Below, in pieces: positions 1 through 5,040 of a stretch of DNA of 5,084 bases. The DNA lies in the NCBI GenBank assembly GCA_020059765.1, contig JAGVBM010000258.1:1-5084 (forward strand), read 5' to 3'. The translations under genes were made by a program, and so were the position numbers. Within the stretch, counting starts at the first letter, position 1. The number at the start of each line of letters is the position of its first letter. This stretch comes from Bacillota bacterium. GTDB taxonomy: Bacteria; Bacillota; Bacilli; Tumebacillales; Effusibacillaceae. The notes under the pieces are model-generated. The model did not search any database. It was not told the origin of the DNA and was given only the letters and a program-made list of their open reading frames with translations.

Positions 1-2387
1 CTTAAATGTAGAAATATCTCAAGAAGGATAAGTCCCTGTTTGCCCGGCGACATTTGAAAGATATCCTCGCCGGTCTGTTTCACGGAAAAGCTGTGTGAGA
101 GATAATCACGCAGCAGCAGATCAACAGCATTTCGGAGCGTCTGTCCTGCGCGCAGCCGCAGTTCGCTCTCGGGAGTTTCAATCAGTTTCTTTAGTGTATC
201 GGTTATTATCTTGACATGCTCTTCTTGGCTCCAGACGATGGAATTATCCCGAAAATGATCGCCAAGCCAAGAAACGGAATGACGCAAATCAAAGCACCCA
301 AGGAAATCTGATTCAAACCTGTCCTTCTCGAACATCAAGTCAGCCGAGATAACGATATCATCACCAACATGGGTATAGGTGGGATCATTGAATAACTCAA
401 TGAGTCGGCAGTGAGTCGCAAAGCGATCAGTAATCAGCCTTTCCATCTCTCGGACGGAAGCCCAATATTTCTGTTCAATCTGCGTCTTCTCTTTCTCGTG
501 TCCATTAATTCCTTCCAAAAGCGAGCTAAGTTGCTTCGTTGATTCCTGGTGTTCCCTTAATTCTTTCTGGTTTGCTATTTTGTCTAGGAATGGCTTTAGG
601 GCTGACTTAGCGGCCTCCACCGCCTTTGAGGCTGTCTCCGTACCATTGGAGAGTTCTTTAACCGTTCGCAAAGCATCCATGGTGAAGGCTGTATTGGCAG
701 CCTTGATTGCCTGCTTCAGCTTGGTGACATGGCTCGAGATTTGTTGTTTTTCTGTTTCTTCTAATCCGTGAAAATCTGCGGCATCAGTAACAACGGCATC
801 AAGCTTGTCGAGAGTAACCTGGATTACCGTTGGTATCTCAGCAACGATATCCTGCATTGATGCCTCAATACGTTGAGCTGCTTTGTGTCTGGTATTCGCG
901 CTTAGTAAACTCTGCCGTATCGTCTTGTATTGTTCTGTCTCCTGGTCGCTAAATCCAGAGGCGTTTCGGAGAGCCTCAGACTTCTCGGCGATTCTCTTAA
1001 GTTCAGATTCAATTGAGCTTTTATCGCCGAGTTCCTTAATCTTTGTCACGACGTCGCGCCAAGATGATAAAAGTGAAAAGAAGTTGGATATCTCCGTTGC
1101 CAGTTCGGTCATTACCGCGTCCAGTTCGTTTATCAGCCTCCTGTAACGTGTCTCAAATGCCCCTTTCTGGCGAAGGAAGCGGAGCAGAGACTCGGATAAA
1201 GAAGGCCGGTTTTCCTGCTCAACAAGACGGTGAATATACATTTGGGGCAGAAAAGTAACTCGGTGGCGGTCTGTTTTCTCTGACAGTTTATCCACATCTC
1301 CGTTACTCCACGTAACTTCGAAGTCCATCTCACCAAAATTATACAGATTTGTCTTTGCAATTTTTGTTGCCGCCTGAGCTTGCTCAGAGTCAATGGTTCG
1401 AGCAATGCAGGATAGCAGTATCGATTTGCCGGTTGATTTTCCTCCAATAATGGTAACCAGATTTGTATTTATCGAAATTGGTTCACTTTGGAATTTACCA
1501 GACGAGTCAAGAAATCTCACTTGATCAATTGTTAGAAAAGGTGGCTTTTCTTCTGGCTTATGTTCCTGGAAATACGTACGATCATTAGGTTCGAACACTA
1601 TCTGCCTTAGGCCTTCAAAGGTTGGGTCTGCCTTAATCCAAGTGAAACGCTCCCCCAACGCACACCTTCCCGGAACAAGTTTTGACGGGGCTAAACTTCT
1701 ACAATCCGAAGCCATGACATACGTAATAATGTCCCGTGAGTAGTGCGAATGCGTGCCGTTGATCACCGAGGCGATGAATCCAGTGCATTCAGAAGGGGGC
1801 TTGGATAGTTGAGCTATTCTTACGAAAGGCTGTTTCCAGAGACGTGAGCGTAAGGTGCTGCCTTTGTGATTTAGTACCCCATTTTCTCTATCAGCATGGG
1901 CGAAGGCGACAAGGTAACTCAGACCAGAATCTTTCAGTATGTTGTTAAGCCCTATAATATCTCGGCTGCTCGGAAGAACGTCTTTTCCTTTAAATCGAGA
2001 GGAGCCTGGCGGAAACAACTGGGACATTACTGCGTCTATTGTATCTAATGAAGATACTTCAGAGAATATGACAAGCACGTGAGTTCCACCACAGTCATTT
2101 ACGGTAACTTCAAACCCAGCCAGAACAGTCAAACCAAGAGGGGTTGCGGCCTGTTGCACGTAAGGGATGAGAAGCTCGTCACGATTTCTGCAGAAGTTGT
2201 GGTCTGTGATAGCTACAACCGCAAGCCCAGCAGCAGTGGCGGTCTGTACATATTGTTCCGCGAACAGTTTTCTTTCCGATTCAGTTCGCAATGGAGGAGG
2301 GCTGATCCACTCCGTATCCAGAGGCGTGTGGGCGTGAATATCCCACTTTCGCCATTCAGACCCGCGATGGAATATGTAATCATTCAT
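1..2387 (-). CDS. PHP domain plus ABC/SMC-like ATPase (TrlF-family-like), 3' end off window
   Basis: The frame is open from ATG 2387 to base 1 (795 codons), so the C-terminus is missing. Residues 1-270 look like a PHP phosphoesterase domain. They contain WDIHAHTP (H18, H20), ITDHN (D62, H63), GFE (E93), H103, FAHAD (H164) and SDCRS (D228). In the last motif Arg230 stands where PHP proteins usually have a metal-binding His. A linker containing FTWIKADPTFEGLRQI (248-263) leads to an ATPase with Walker A GGKSTGKS (315-322), a long charged coiled coil (about 400-650) and an ABC-signature-like SPGKQG (780-785). Walker B would lie just outside. This order matches the family I recall as 'TrlF family AAA-like ATPase'; a role in nucleic-acid cleavage or phage defence is inference. 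ATG 2387 is the only in-frame ATG after the upstream stop at 2445-2447. A weak purine-rich AGAGAG lies 7 bases upstream. No frameshift was seen. Confidence 0.88.
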   Translation of the reverse strand, partial: MNDYIFHRGSEWRKWDIHAHTPLDTEWISPPPLRTESERKLFAEQYVQTATAAGLAVVAITDHNFCRNRDELLIPYVQQAATPLGLTVLAGFEVTVNDCGGTHVLVIFSEVSSLDTIDAVMSQLFPPGSSRFKGKDVLPSSRDIIGLNNILKDSGLSYLVAFAHADRENGVLNHKGSTLRSRLWKQPFVRIAQLSKPPSECTGFIASVINGTHSHYSRDIITYVMASDCRSLAPSKLVPGRCALGERFTWIKADPTFEGLRQIVFEPNDRTYFQEHKPEEKPPFLTIDQVRFLDSSGKFQSEPISINTNLVTIIGGKSTGKSILLSCIARTIDSEQAQAATKIAKTNLYNFGEMDFEVTWSNGDVDKLSEKTDRHRVTFLPQMYIHRLVEQENRPSLSESLLRFLRQKGAFETRYRRLINELDAVMTELATEISNFFSLLSSWRDVVTKIKELGDKSSIESELKRIAEKSEALRNASGFSDQETEQYKTIRQSLLSANTRHKAAQRIEASMQDIVAEIPTVIQVTLDKLDAVVTDAADFHGLEETEKQQISSHVTKLKQAIKAANTAFTMDALRTVKELSNGTETASKAVEAAKSALKPFLDKIANQKELREHQESTKQLSSLLEGINGHEKEKTQIEQKYWASVREMERLITDRFATHCRLIELFNDPTYTHVGDDIVISADLMFEKDRFESDFLGCFDLRHSVSWLGDHFRDNSIVWSQEEHVKIITDTLKKLIETPESELRLRAGQTLRNAVDLLLRDYLSHSFSVKQTGEDIFQMSPGKQGLILLEIFLHL

Positions 2388-2562
2388 CCAGCATCTCTCT
2401 TTGACATAACGCGGCGTTGACCCGTGGCAGGCGGCGCCAACAAGTTATTCTAAAGTTTCCGATAACTCCACGCCCCACGGGAATCTTCAGGGCTCTATGC
2501 AATGACCATTCATACCTTGTCTTTGCACTCGCAGACTACCGGCTTCTCCGATTAACAAAATT

Positions 2563-2590
2563 ATTTCAATCTTACACGGCAGCCGCCAAG
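2563..2590. repeat. 28-bp direct repeat, copy 1 (downstream of higA)
   Basis: This stretch differs at only three positions from 3418-3445. The shared core on the plus strand includes AATCTTACAC and GCAGCCGCCA. In copy 2 it encodes the last residues and stop of the DUF2283 protein. In this copy the minus strand also reads Leu-Ala-Ala-Ala-Val-stop, but no gene body precedes it. The identity continues past the stop codon, so this is DNA-level similarity and not just a conserved peptide. It may be the scar of a lost DUF2283 gene or a recombination junction. Confidence 0.7.
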
Positions 2591-2621
2591 CGTCCACCGT
2601 ATGACGGGTTATGCTACGGGA

Positions 2622-2924
2622 CTAAACATGAACAGGCTCGAAACGATGAATGCGCGACAACACATCAGAGAGGGCGTCTTTGGCTTGCGCTGTATCGTAA
2701 TCGGTCTGCAAGCCGATCCAGAAGCCGTCGCTGGTACCGAAGAAGCGAGACAGGCGTAAGCCGGTGTCGACGGTTACGGCACGCTTGCCCGCAACTATCT
2801 CTCCGATGCGCCGTTGCGGCACCCCGATTTCCTTGGCCAGCCGGTACTGGGTAATCCCCATCGGCTTTAAAAATTCCTCCAGCAAAATTTCGCCGGGGGT
2901 AGGGTAAGGTATTTCACGCGGCAT
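2622..2924 (-). CDS. higA: HigA-family antitoxin (XRE helix-turn-helix)
   Basis: This is a 100-residue antitoxin expected to bind and neutralise the HigB toxin encoded just upstream and to repress their shared promoter. The N-terminus carries the typical HigA opening (PTPGEILLEEFLKPMGI, residues 8-24). A helix-turn-helix follows at about 25-44 (TQYRLAKEIGVPQRRIGEI), then the conserved segment RLSRFFGTSDGFWIGLQ (57-73). The length is normal for the family. ATG 2924 is preferred over GTG 2930 because a GGAG ribosome binding site ends 7 bases before ATG, while GTG practically abuts it. The gene starts 12 bases after the higB stop, the usual toxin-first order of HigBA modules. It ends 234 bases before the PHP-ATPase start, so the two genes may be transcribed together or separately. 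Confidence 0.95.
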   Translation of the reverse strand: MPREIPYPTPGEILLEEFLKPMGITQYRLAKEIGVPQRRIGEIVAGKRAVTVDTGLRLSRFFGTSDGFWIGLQTDYDTAQAKDALSDVLSRIHRFEPVHV

Positions 2925-2936
2925 GGTCACTCTCCT

Positions 2937-3215
2937 TCAATGGTAATCGACGATCTCAACGTCGTATGCATGACCGTCCTCGAAGCGGAAGCATACGCGC
3001 CATTGATCGTTGATGCGGATGCTCCATTGCCCGGCTCGGTCGCGCTTCAATTGCTCCAGCTTGTTATTGGGCGGAATACGCAAGTCTCCCAGCTTTTCCG
3101 CCCGGTTGAGCATCGCCAGCTTGCGCAAAGCCACGACTTCGATATTCACGAAACGGGGAACCCGCTTGCCGTTGAACAGGGCTTCAGAGTCTGAGCACCT
3201 AAACGTTAAGATCAT
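2937..3215 (-). CDS. higB: HigB-family toxin (RelE/ParE superfamily mRNA interferase)
   Basis: This 92-residue protein is of the HigB type: a RelE-fold, ribosome-dependent mRNA endonuclease in characterised members. Family hallmarks are F5-R6, EALFNGKRV (11-19), RFVNIE (21-26), RKL (31-33), LRIPPNNKLEQLKRDRAGQWSI (45-66) and the C-terminal RINDQWRVCFRFEDG (67-81) with DVEIVDYH (85-92). The protein looks intact and full length. ATG 3215 is chosen because homologues as I recall them begin MI-FRC. The alternative TTG at 3221 adds two residues. There is no Shine-Dalgarno sequence upstream, and a promoter -10 element ends 6 bases before this ATG, so the transcript may be leaderless. It is followed after 12 bases by higA. 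Confidence 0.95.
   Translation of the reverse strand: MILTFRCSDSEALFNGKRVPRFVNIEVVALRKLAMLNRAEKLGDLRIPPNNKLEQLKRDRAGQWSIRINDQWRVCFRFEDGHAYDVEIVDYH
3200..3209. promoter_or_regulatory. Possible secondary HigA operator half-site inside higB start
   Basis: The near-palindrome TAAACGTTAA covers codons 2-5 of higB. It shares the TAACG/CGTTA core with the inverted repeat in the promoter at 3225-3241. HigA-type repressors often bind several related sites. Assignment rests only on the shared core and position. Confidence 0.3.
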
Positions 3216-3221
3216 GGGCAA

Positions 3222-3250
3222 ATACTAACGAACTACGTTAGCAATGTCAA
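3222..3250 (-). promoter_or_regulatory. higBA promoter (sigma70-type)
   Basis: On the minus strand a perfect -35 TTGACA (3250-3245) is separated by exactly 17 bases from TAGTAT (3227-3222), which matches the -10 consensus at four of six positions. The start of transcription would fall about 7 bases further, at or beside A3215, the first base of the higB ATG. This predicts a leaderless or nearly leaderless message. Confidence 0.7.
3225..3241. promoter_or_regulatory. Inverted-repeat operator of higBA (likely HigA-binding)
   Basis: The minus strand reads CTAACG-TAGTT-CGTTAG, a perfect 6-bp inverted repeat with a 5-bp spacer. It fills the end of the promoter spacer and covers the first three bases of the -10 element. 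A repressor bound here would block RNA polymerase. HigA autorepression of its own operon is established in characterised homologues; binding to this exact site is inference. Confidence 0.65.
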
Positions 3251-3347
3251 GCGTTATTAGCAGTGATTGTGTTTCTTTCAAAAGCAGCTCAAAATCCCTG
3301 ATGGGATTATCAGATGAATCCTCCTGCAAGATAAGCGCCTCGATACG
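3228..3347 (-). other. Short coding-like open frame without ATG upstream of higB
   Basis: This 40-codon frame is bounded by TAA at 3350-3348 and TAG at 3227-3225. It reads like protein, for example RIEALILQEDSSDNP followed by RDFELLLKETQSLL. It has no ATG; the only plausible start is a TTG at codon 7. Its end overlaps the higB promoter and operator. It could be the eroded 3' end of a former gene or chance. I do not recognise a family. Confidence 0.2.
3293..3308 (-). terminator. Weak hairpin, possible terminator of the DUF4258-DUF2283 operon
   Basis: On the minus strand AATCCC-ATCA-GGGATT forms a perfect 6-bp stem with a 4-base loop. Its 3' arm runs into a short T run (GGGATTTTGAG). It lies about 120 bases after the DUF2283 stop and before the higBA promoter. 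The T tract is too short for a confident intrinsic terminator. Confidence 0.35.
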
Positions 3348-3417
3348 TTACCATGCTCTGAGGGGTAGATATGTCAATACCTTTACAATCCGGAGTCAGG
3401 CCACGGGGCGAGATAGA

Positions 3418-3445
3418 ATTTAAATCTTACACAGCAGCCGCCAGG
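3418..3445. repeat. 28-bp direct repeat, copy 2 (end of DUF2283 gene)
   Basis: This copy spans the last codons (LAAAV), the TAA stop and the following nine bases of the DUF2283 gene. It matches 2563-2590 at 25 of 28 positions, including the bases beyond the stop codon. See copy 1. Confidence 0.7.
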
Positions 3446-3648
3446 GAAATATTCTCAAGTGTAACATCGGGCAAATGGCCTTGCCCTAATATTTCGGTGG
3501 CATCGAGTATTTCGATTCCTACGAGCTTTTCATCCGGCCCAATGTTCAGTGCAATTTCCTCATTCAGTCTCACGGTGCGGCATTCATATTTGCCTTCAAT
3601 CAACCTGATGTAAAGGGCGTCTATTTCTGGATCATAACTGATTTTCAT
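3427..3648 (-). CDS. DUF2283 domain protein (candidate antitoxin partner)
   Basis: This 73-residue protein has the DUF2283 pattern: YDPEIDALYIRL (5-16), then an acidic EEIALNIGPDEKLVGIEIL stretch (30-48), a compact beta-rich fold. It ends in LAAAV, and the DNA of this end is repeated downstream of higA. The start ATG 3648 has an AGGAG site about 6 bases upstream and lies 12 bases after the DUF4258 stop, so the two genes form an operon. The biochemical function of DUF2283 is not established. Its regular position next to small DUF4258 genes, as I recall from other genomes, suggests an antitoxin-like partner, but that is inference. The family assignment is firm; the role is not. Confidence 0.88.
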   Translation of the reverse strand: MKISYDPEIDALYIRLIEGKYECRTVRLNEEIALNIGPDEKLVGIEILDATEILGQGHLPDVTLENISLAAAV

Positions 3649-3660
3649 CGCTTTCTCCTT

Positions 3661-3915
3661 TCAAAAGAAAAACGTATAAACGGTAATAACGATTATTTCC
3701 GTTGCCGTTTCTTTTATGACAGGGGCAACTTGCTTGATTTGATATCTCTTTCCATTCCATGATTGTCCAAAGGGAAAGTTGTATCGGCATAGGGTTCTAT
3801 CACTTTTAGCAGTCTCGCGGGAACCATTGATGACGGCCTGCTTTACTTCATCTTCGCTTGCGCCGCGTTCCACACATTGCTCTTGGGCATGGTGTGTGAG
3901 TCTGATCGGTTTCAT
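3661..3915 (-). CDS. DUF4258 domain protein (candidate RelE-like toxin)
   Basis: This 84-residue protein has the DUF4258 signature: RLTHHAQEQCVERGASEDEV (5-24) with His8, His9, Glu16 and Arg17. A central basic/aromatic RYNFPFG (44-50) follows, then the strand-rich end YQIKQVAPVIKE (58-69) and IIVITVYTFFF (74-84). DUF4258 has been suggested to resemble small RNase-like toxins (the RelE/BECR-type fold); I cannot verify activity from sequence. ATG 3915 is preceded by AGAGGA about 9 bases upstream. The gene is followed after 12 bases by DUF2283 in a tight two-gene unit, the layout of a toxin-antitoxin module. No convincing promoter was found in the 75 bases upstream. Confidence 0.87.
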   Translation of the reverse strand: MKPIRLTHHAQEQCVERGASEDEVKQAVINGSRETAKSDRTLCRYNFPFGQSWNGKRYQIKQVAPVIKETATEIIVITVYTFFF

Positions 3916-3990
3916 GATTTCATTCCTCTTGATTGTCTTGGTCTATACAATCCACAGTCAACCAGCAGGGCAAGATGGAAAATATATCCG

Positions 3991-4110
3991 CTACTTTACC
4001 CTTTTCCCTATTGCCTCCTCTATTCTTTTAATACTCTCCGGGTCTCTATCCGTTCTCTCCTTGATCCCTAATCTCTCATTGACCTTAAATGCCCTCTCAT
4101 AGAAACTCAA
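3991..4110 (-). pseudogene. Coding-like fragment without clear start, between nucleotidyltransferase and DUF4258
   Basis: This 39-codon frame ends at TAG 3991. It is highly protein-like and helical: SFYERAFKVNERLGIKER (residues 2-19), DRDPESIKRIEEAIGKRV (21-38). There is no ATG. TTG 4110 is the best candidate start, but GGGAG directly abuts it with no spacing. The frame stays open upstream into the nucleotidyltransferase, where the reading becomes arginine-rich and non-protein-like. It therefore looks like the 3' remnant of a gene joined here, or a very small gene with a poor start. The family was not recognised. Confidence 0.4.
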
Positions 4111-4118
4111 CTCCCTAA

Positions 4119-4472
4119 TCAGTGGCTGTCCCCAATTTTTCCGTCTTCCGCAATGACGACCATCTGGCCCTCGCGCCGGGCGATTTCAATGATGGCGCTG
4201 GACTCATCCTCGCGCCATTGCCGTTCGCCGCAGGGGATCGGTTCGATGCGGTTATCGGTGTGCGCCGCAATACGCCAAAGAAGATCAATATCCTTACGGT
4301 CCCGCAGATCATCGAACCGGGGAGAAATAACCAGGAGATCGATGTCGCTCCATGTATCGGGTATTCCTTTGACTTGCGATCCGAAGACCACCCCGAAATT
4401 GATGGCCAACCCTTGATCCTGCAATGCCCGAAGGTAGTTCCTTACGCCTCTTACAACAGATTCTTCAACCAT
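4119..4472 (-). CDS. MNT-type minimal nucleotidyltransferase (candidate antitoxin)
   Basis: This is a 117-residue protein of the DNA polymerase beta nucleotidyltransferase superfamily. The catalytic signature is clear: FGS (30-32), ten residues, then SDIDLLVIS (42-50) with Asp43 and Asp45, and a likely third acidic ligand Glu77 in RIEPI. In characterised MNT-HEPN modules such proteins transfer nucleotides to a HEPN ribonuclease toxin and silence it. Start ATG 4472 is chosen because AGGAGG lies 7 bases upstream; the TTG at 4565 would add 31 residues with no family match. The last residues (about AEDGKIGDSH) come from DNA reading AAATTGGGGACAGCCAC and may be a later replacement of the original C-terminus. 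No intact HEPN gene is adjacent. Confidence 0.85.
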   Translation of the reverse strand: MVEESVVRGVRNYLRALQDQGLAINFGVVFGSQVKGIPDTWSDIDLLVISPRFDDLRDRKDIDLLWRIAAHTDNRIEPIPCGERQWREDESSAIIEIARREGQMVVIAEDGKIGDSH

Positions 4473-4609
4473 TGGAGGACCTCCTCTGCGCGATTCATAT
4501 ACCGGATAGCTTCTTCTCTTGTTGGCGGCTTTGTTAACAGAAGATTGTATGGTCAGGTCTTGCAATGATGCATCCCCGCCTCAACTCTCTTGACTGCCCT
4601 GCTCACCAT
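4451..4609 (-). pseudogene. Interrupted small gene upstream of and overlapping the nucleotidyltransferase (possible HEPN-like remnant)
   Basis: From ATG 4609 the frame reads 18 codons to a TGA (4555-4553), then continues open in the same frame for 33 codons to TAA 4451. The second part is clearly protein-like and amphipathic: PYNLLLTKPPTREEAIRYMN then RAEEVLQWLKNLL. This resembles the start of small helical partners found beside MNT nucleotidyltransferases, as I recall, but it is far shorter than a complete one. The nucleotidyltransferase ribosome binding site and start codon lie inside it. Likely a truncated, stop-interrupted partner gene; alternatively a tiny leader peptide controlling the next gene. 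Confidence 0.4.
4473..4485 (-). promoter_or_regulatory. Strong, self-complementary ribosome binding site of the nucleotidyltransferase
   Basis: AGGAGG (4485-4480) stands 7 bases before ATG 4472 and fixes the start. It is followed at once by TCCTCC, so GGAG can pair with CTCC across a three-base loop. This could partly hide the site in the mRNA. Confidence 0.6.
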
Positions 4610-4623
4610 CAAATAATGAACCT

Positions 4624-4640
4624 ACCATTTCACCAATGGT
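4624..4640. other. Inverted repeat at the 3' end of the PIN gene
   Basis: ACCATT-TCACC-AATGGT is a perfect 6-bp inverted repeat overlapping the last codons and stop of the PIN-domain gene. No T run follows on the minus strand, so it is not a convincing intrinsic terminator. It could be an mRNA-stabilising hairpin or chance. Confidence 0.3.
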
Positions 4641-5040
4641 CACAGATAAGCCTTTTAAAGTAGGATACGGAAATGACTGTCGTATTCATCAGCTTGTAGG
4701 CTTCCTCAAAATCTTTATCTCCTGTAATAAAATAGCTGGCGCCAGCAGACAATGCACAGGCTATGAATCTGGCATCTTTCTGATCGCGAGGAAAATGTAC
4801 CGTTGATGTAACATCTAGGAATGTTATGACTTCATTGAAGATATCCGACCATTTGTCCAAAATTTCCTTAGGTATGGCAAACCGCTCGCGGCCCAATACA
4901 CCGATGTATTCTTCAACAATTTCACGGGAGGCAACCCATTCAAACTCGGGATTCCCCACAATAAACAGAATCACCGTTTCCGGATTGCGATCTCTCAACA
5001 CAGCCGACACAACAACGTTCGTGTCAATTACAATCTTCAT
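4630..5040 (-). CDS. PIN-domain ribonuclease toxin (COG1569/TIGR00305 type)
   Basis: This 136-residue protein has all the acidic positions of a PIN-domain metal-dependent ribonuclease. Asp6 lies in VIDTNVVVSAVL, Glu44 in REIVEEY, Asp86 and Asp89 in RDQKDARFIACAL, and Asp108 and Asp110 in TGDKDF. The order IDTN / EEYIGVLGRERF / RDxKD / ITGDKDF is that of the 'putative toxin-antitoxin system toxin component, PIN family'. It is related to VapC, whose members cut tRNA or rRNA; the target here is unknown. The length is normal and the active site appears intact. ATG 5040 overlaps the stop of the upstream frame as ATGA, so translation is probably coupled. No separate ribosome binding site is evident. 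Confidence 0.92.
   Translation of the reverse strand: MKIVIDTNVVVSAVLRDRNPETVILFIVGNPEFEWVASREIVEEYIGVLGRERFAIPKEILDKWSDIFNEVITFLDVTSTVHFPRDQKDARFIACALSAGASYFITGDKDFEEAYKLMNTTVISVSYFKRLICDHW

Noticed and set aside
580..1447. Several 60-105 codon frames on both strands inside the ATPase gene
   Set aside because: All are shadows of the continuous 795-codon minus-strand frame, which has the coherent PHP and ATPase motifs.
2405..2447. TAAC...GTTG...CAAC...GTTA arrangement resembling an integron attC site
   Set aside because: Only 4-bp pairings, about 40 bp long, and the outer sequences do not fit the RYYYAAC/GTTRRRY core consensus. No similar element separates the other cassettes.
2447..2452. 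TAGAAT as a -10 element for the PHP-ATPase gene
   Set aside because: Good -10 match but no acceptable -35 at the right distance; kept only as a possibility.
2417..2854. 145-codon open frame on the plus strand
   Set aside because: Arginine-rich, low-complexity translation antisense to higA and its downstream gap; no ribosome binding site or recognisable motif.
3942..3961. TTGACT and TATAGA upstream of DUF4258 as a promoter
   Set aside because: The spacer is only 8 bases, far from the 16-18 needed for a sigma70 promoter.
3779..4102. 107-codon plus-strand frame with a hydrophobic stretch that could look like a membrane protein
   Set aside because: Antisense to DUF4258 and the A/G-rich fragment; the hydrophobicity reflects T-rich complement of A-rich coding sequence.
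4473..4565. Longer nucleotidyltransferase starting at TTG 4565
   Set aside because: The extra 31 residues are basic and unrelated to the fold, and the strong AGGAGG site points to ATG 4472.
4122..4568. 148-codon open frame on the plus strand
   Set aside because: It is the antisense shadow of the nucleotidyltransferase, which has the catalytic motif and a strong ribosome binding site on the minus strand.
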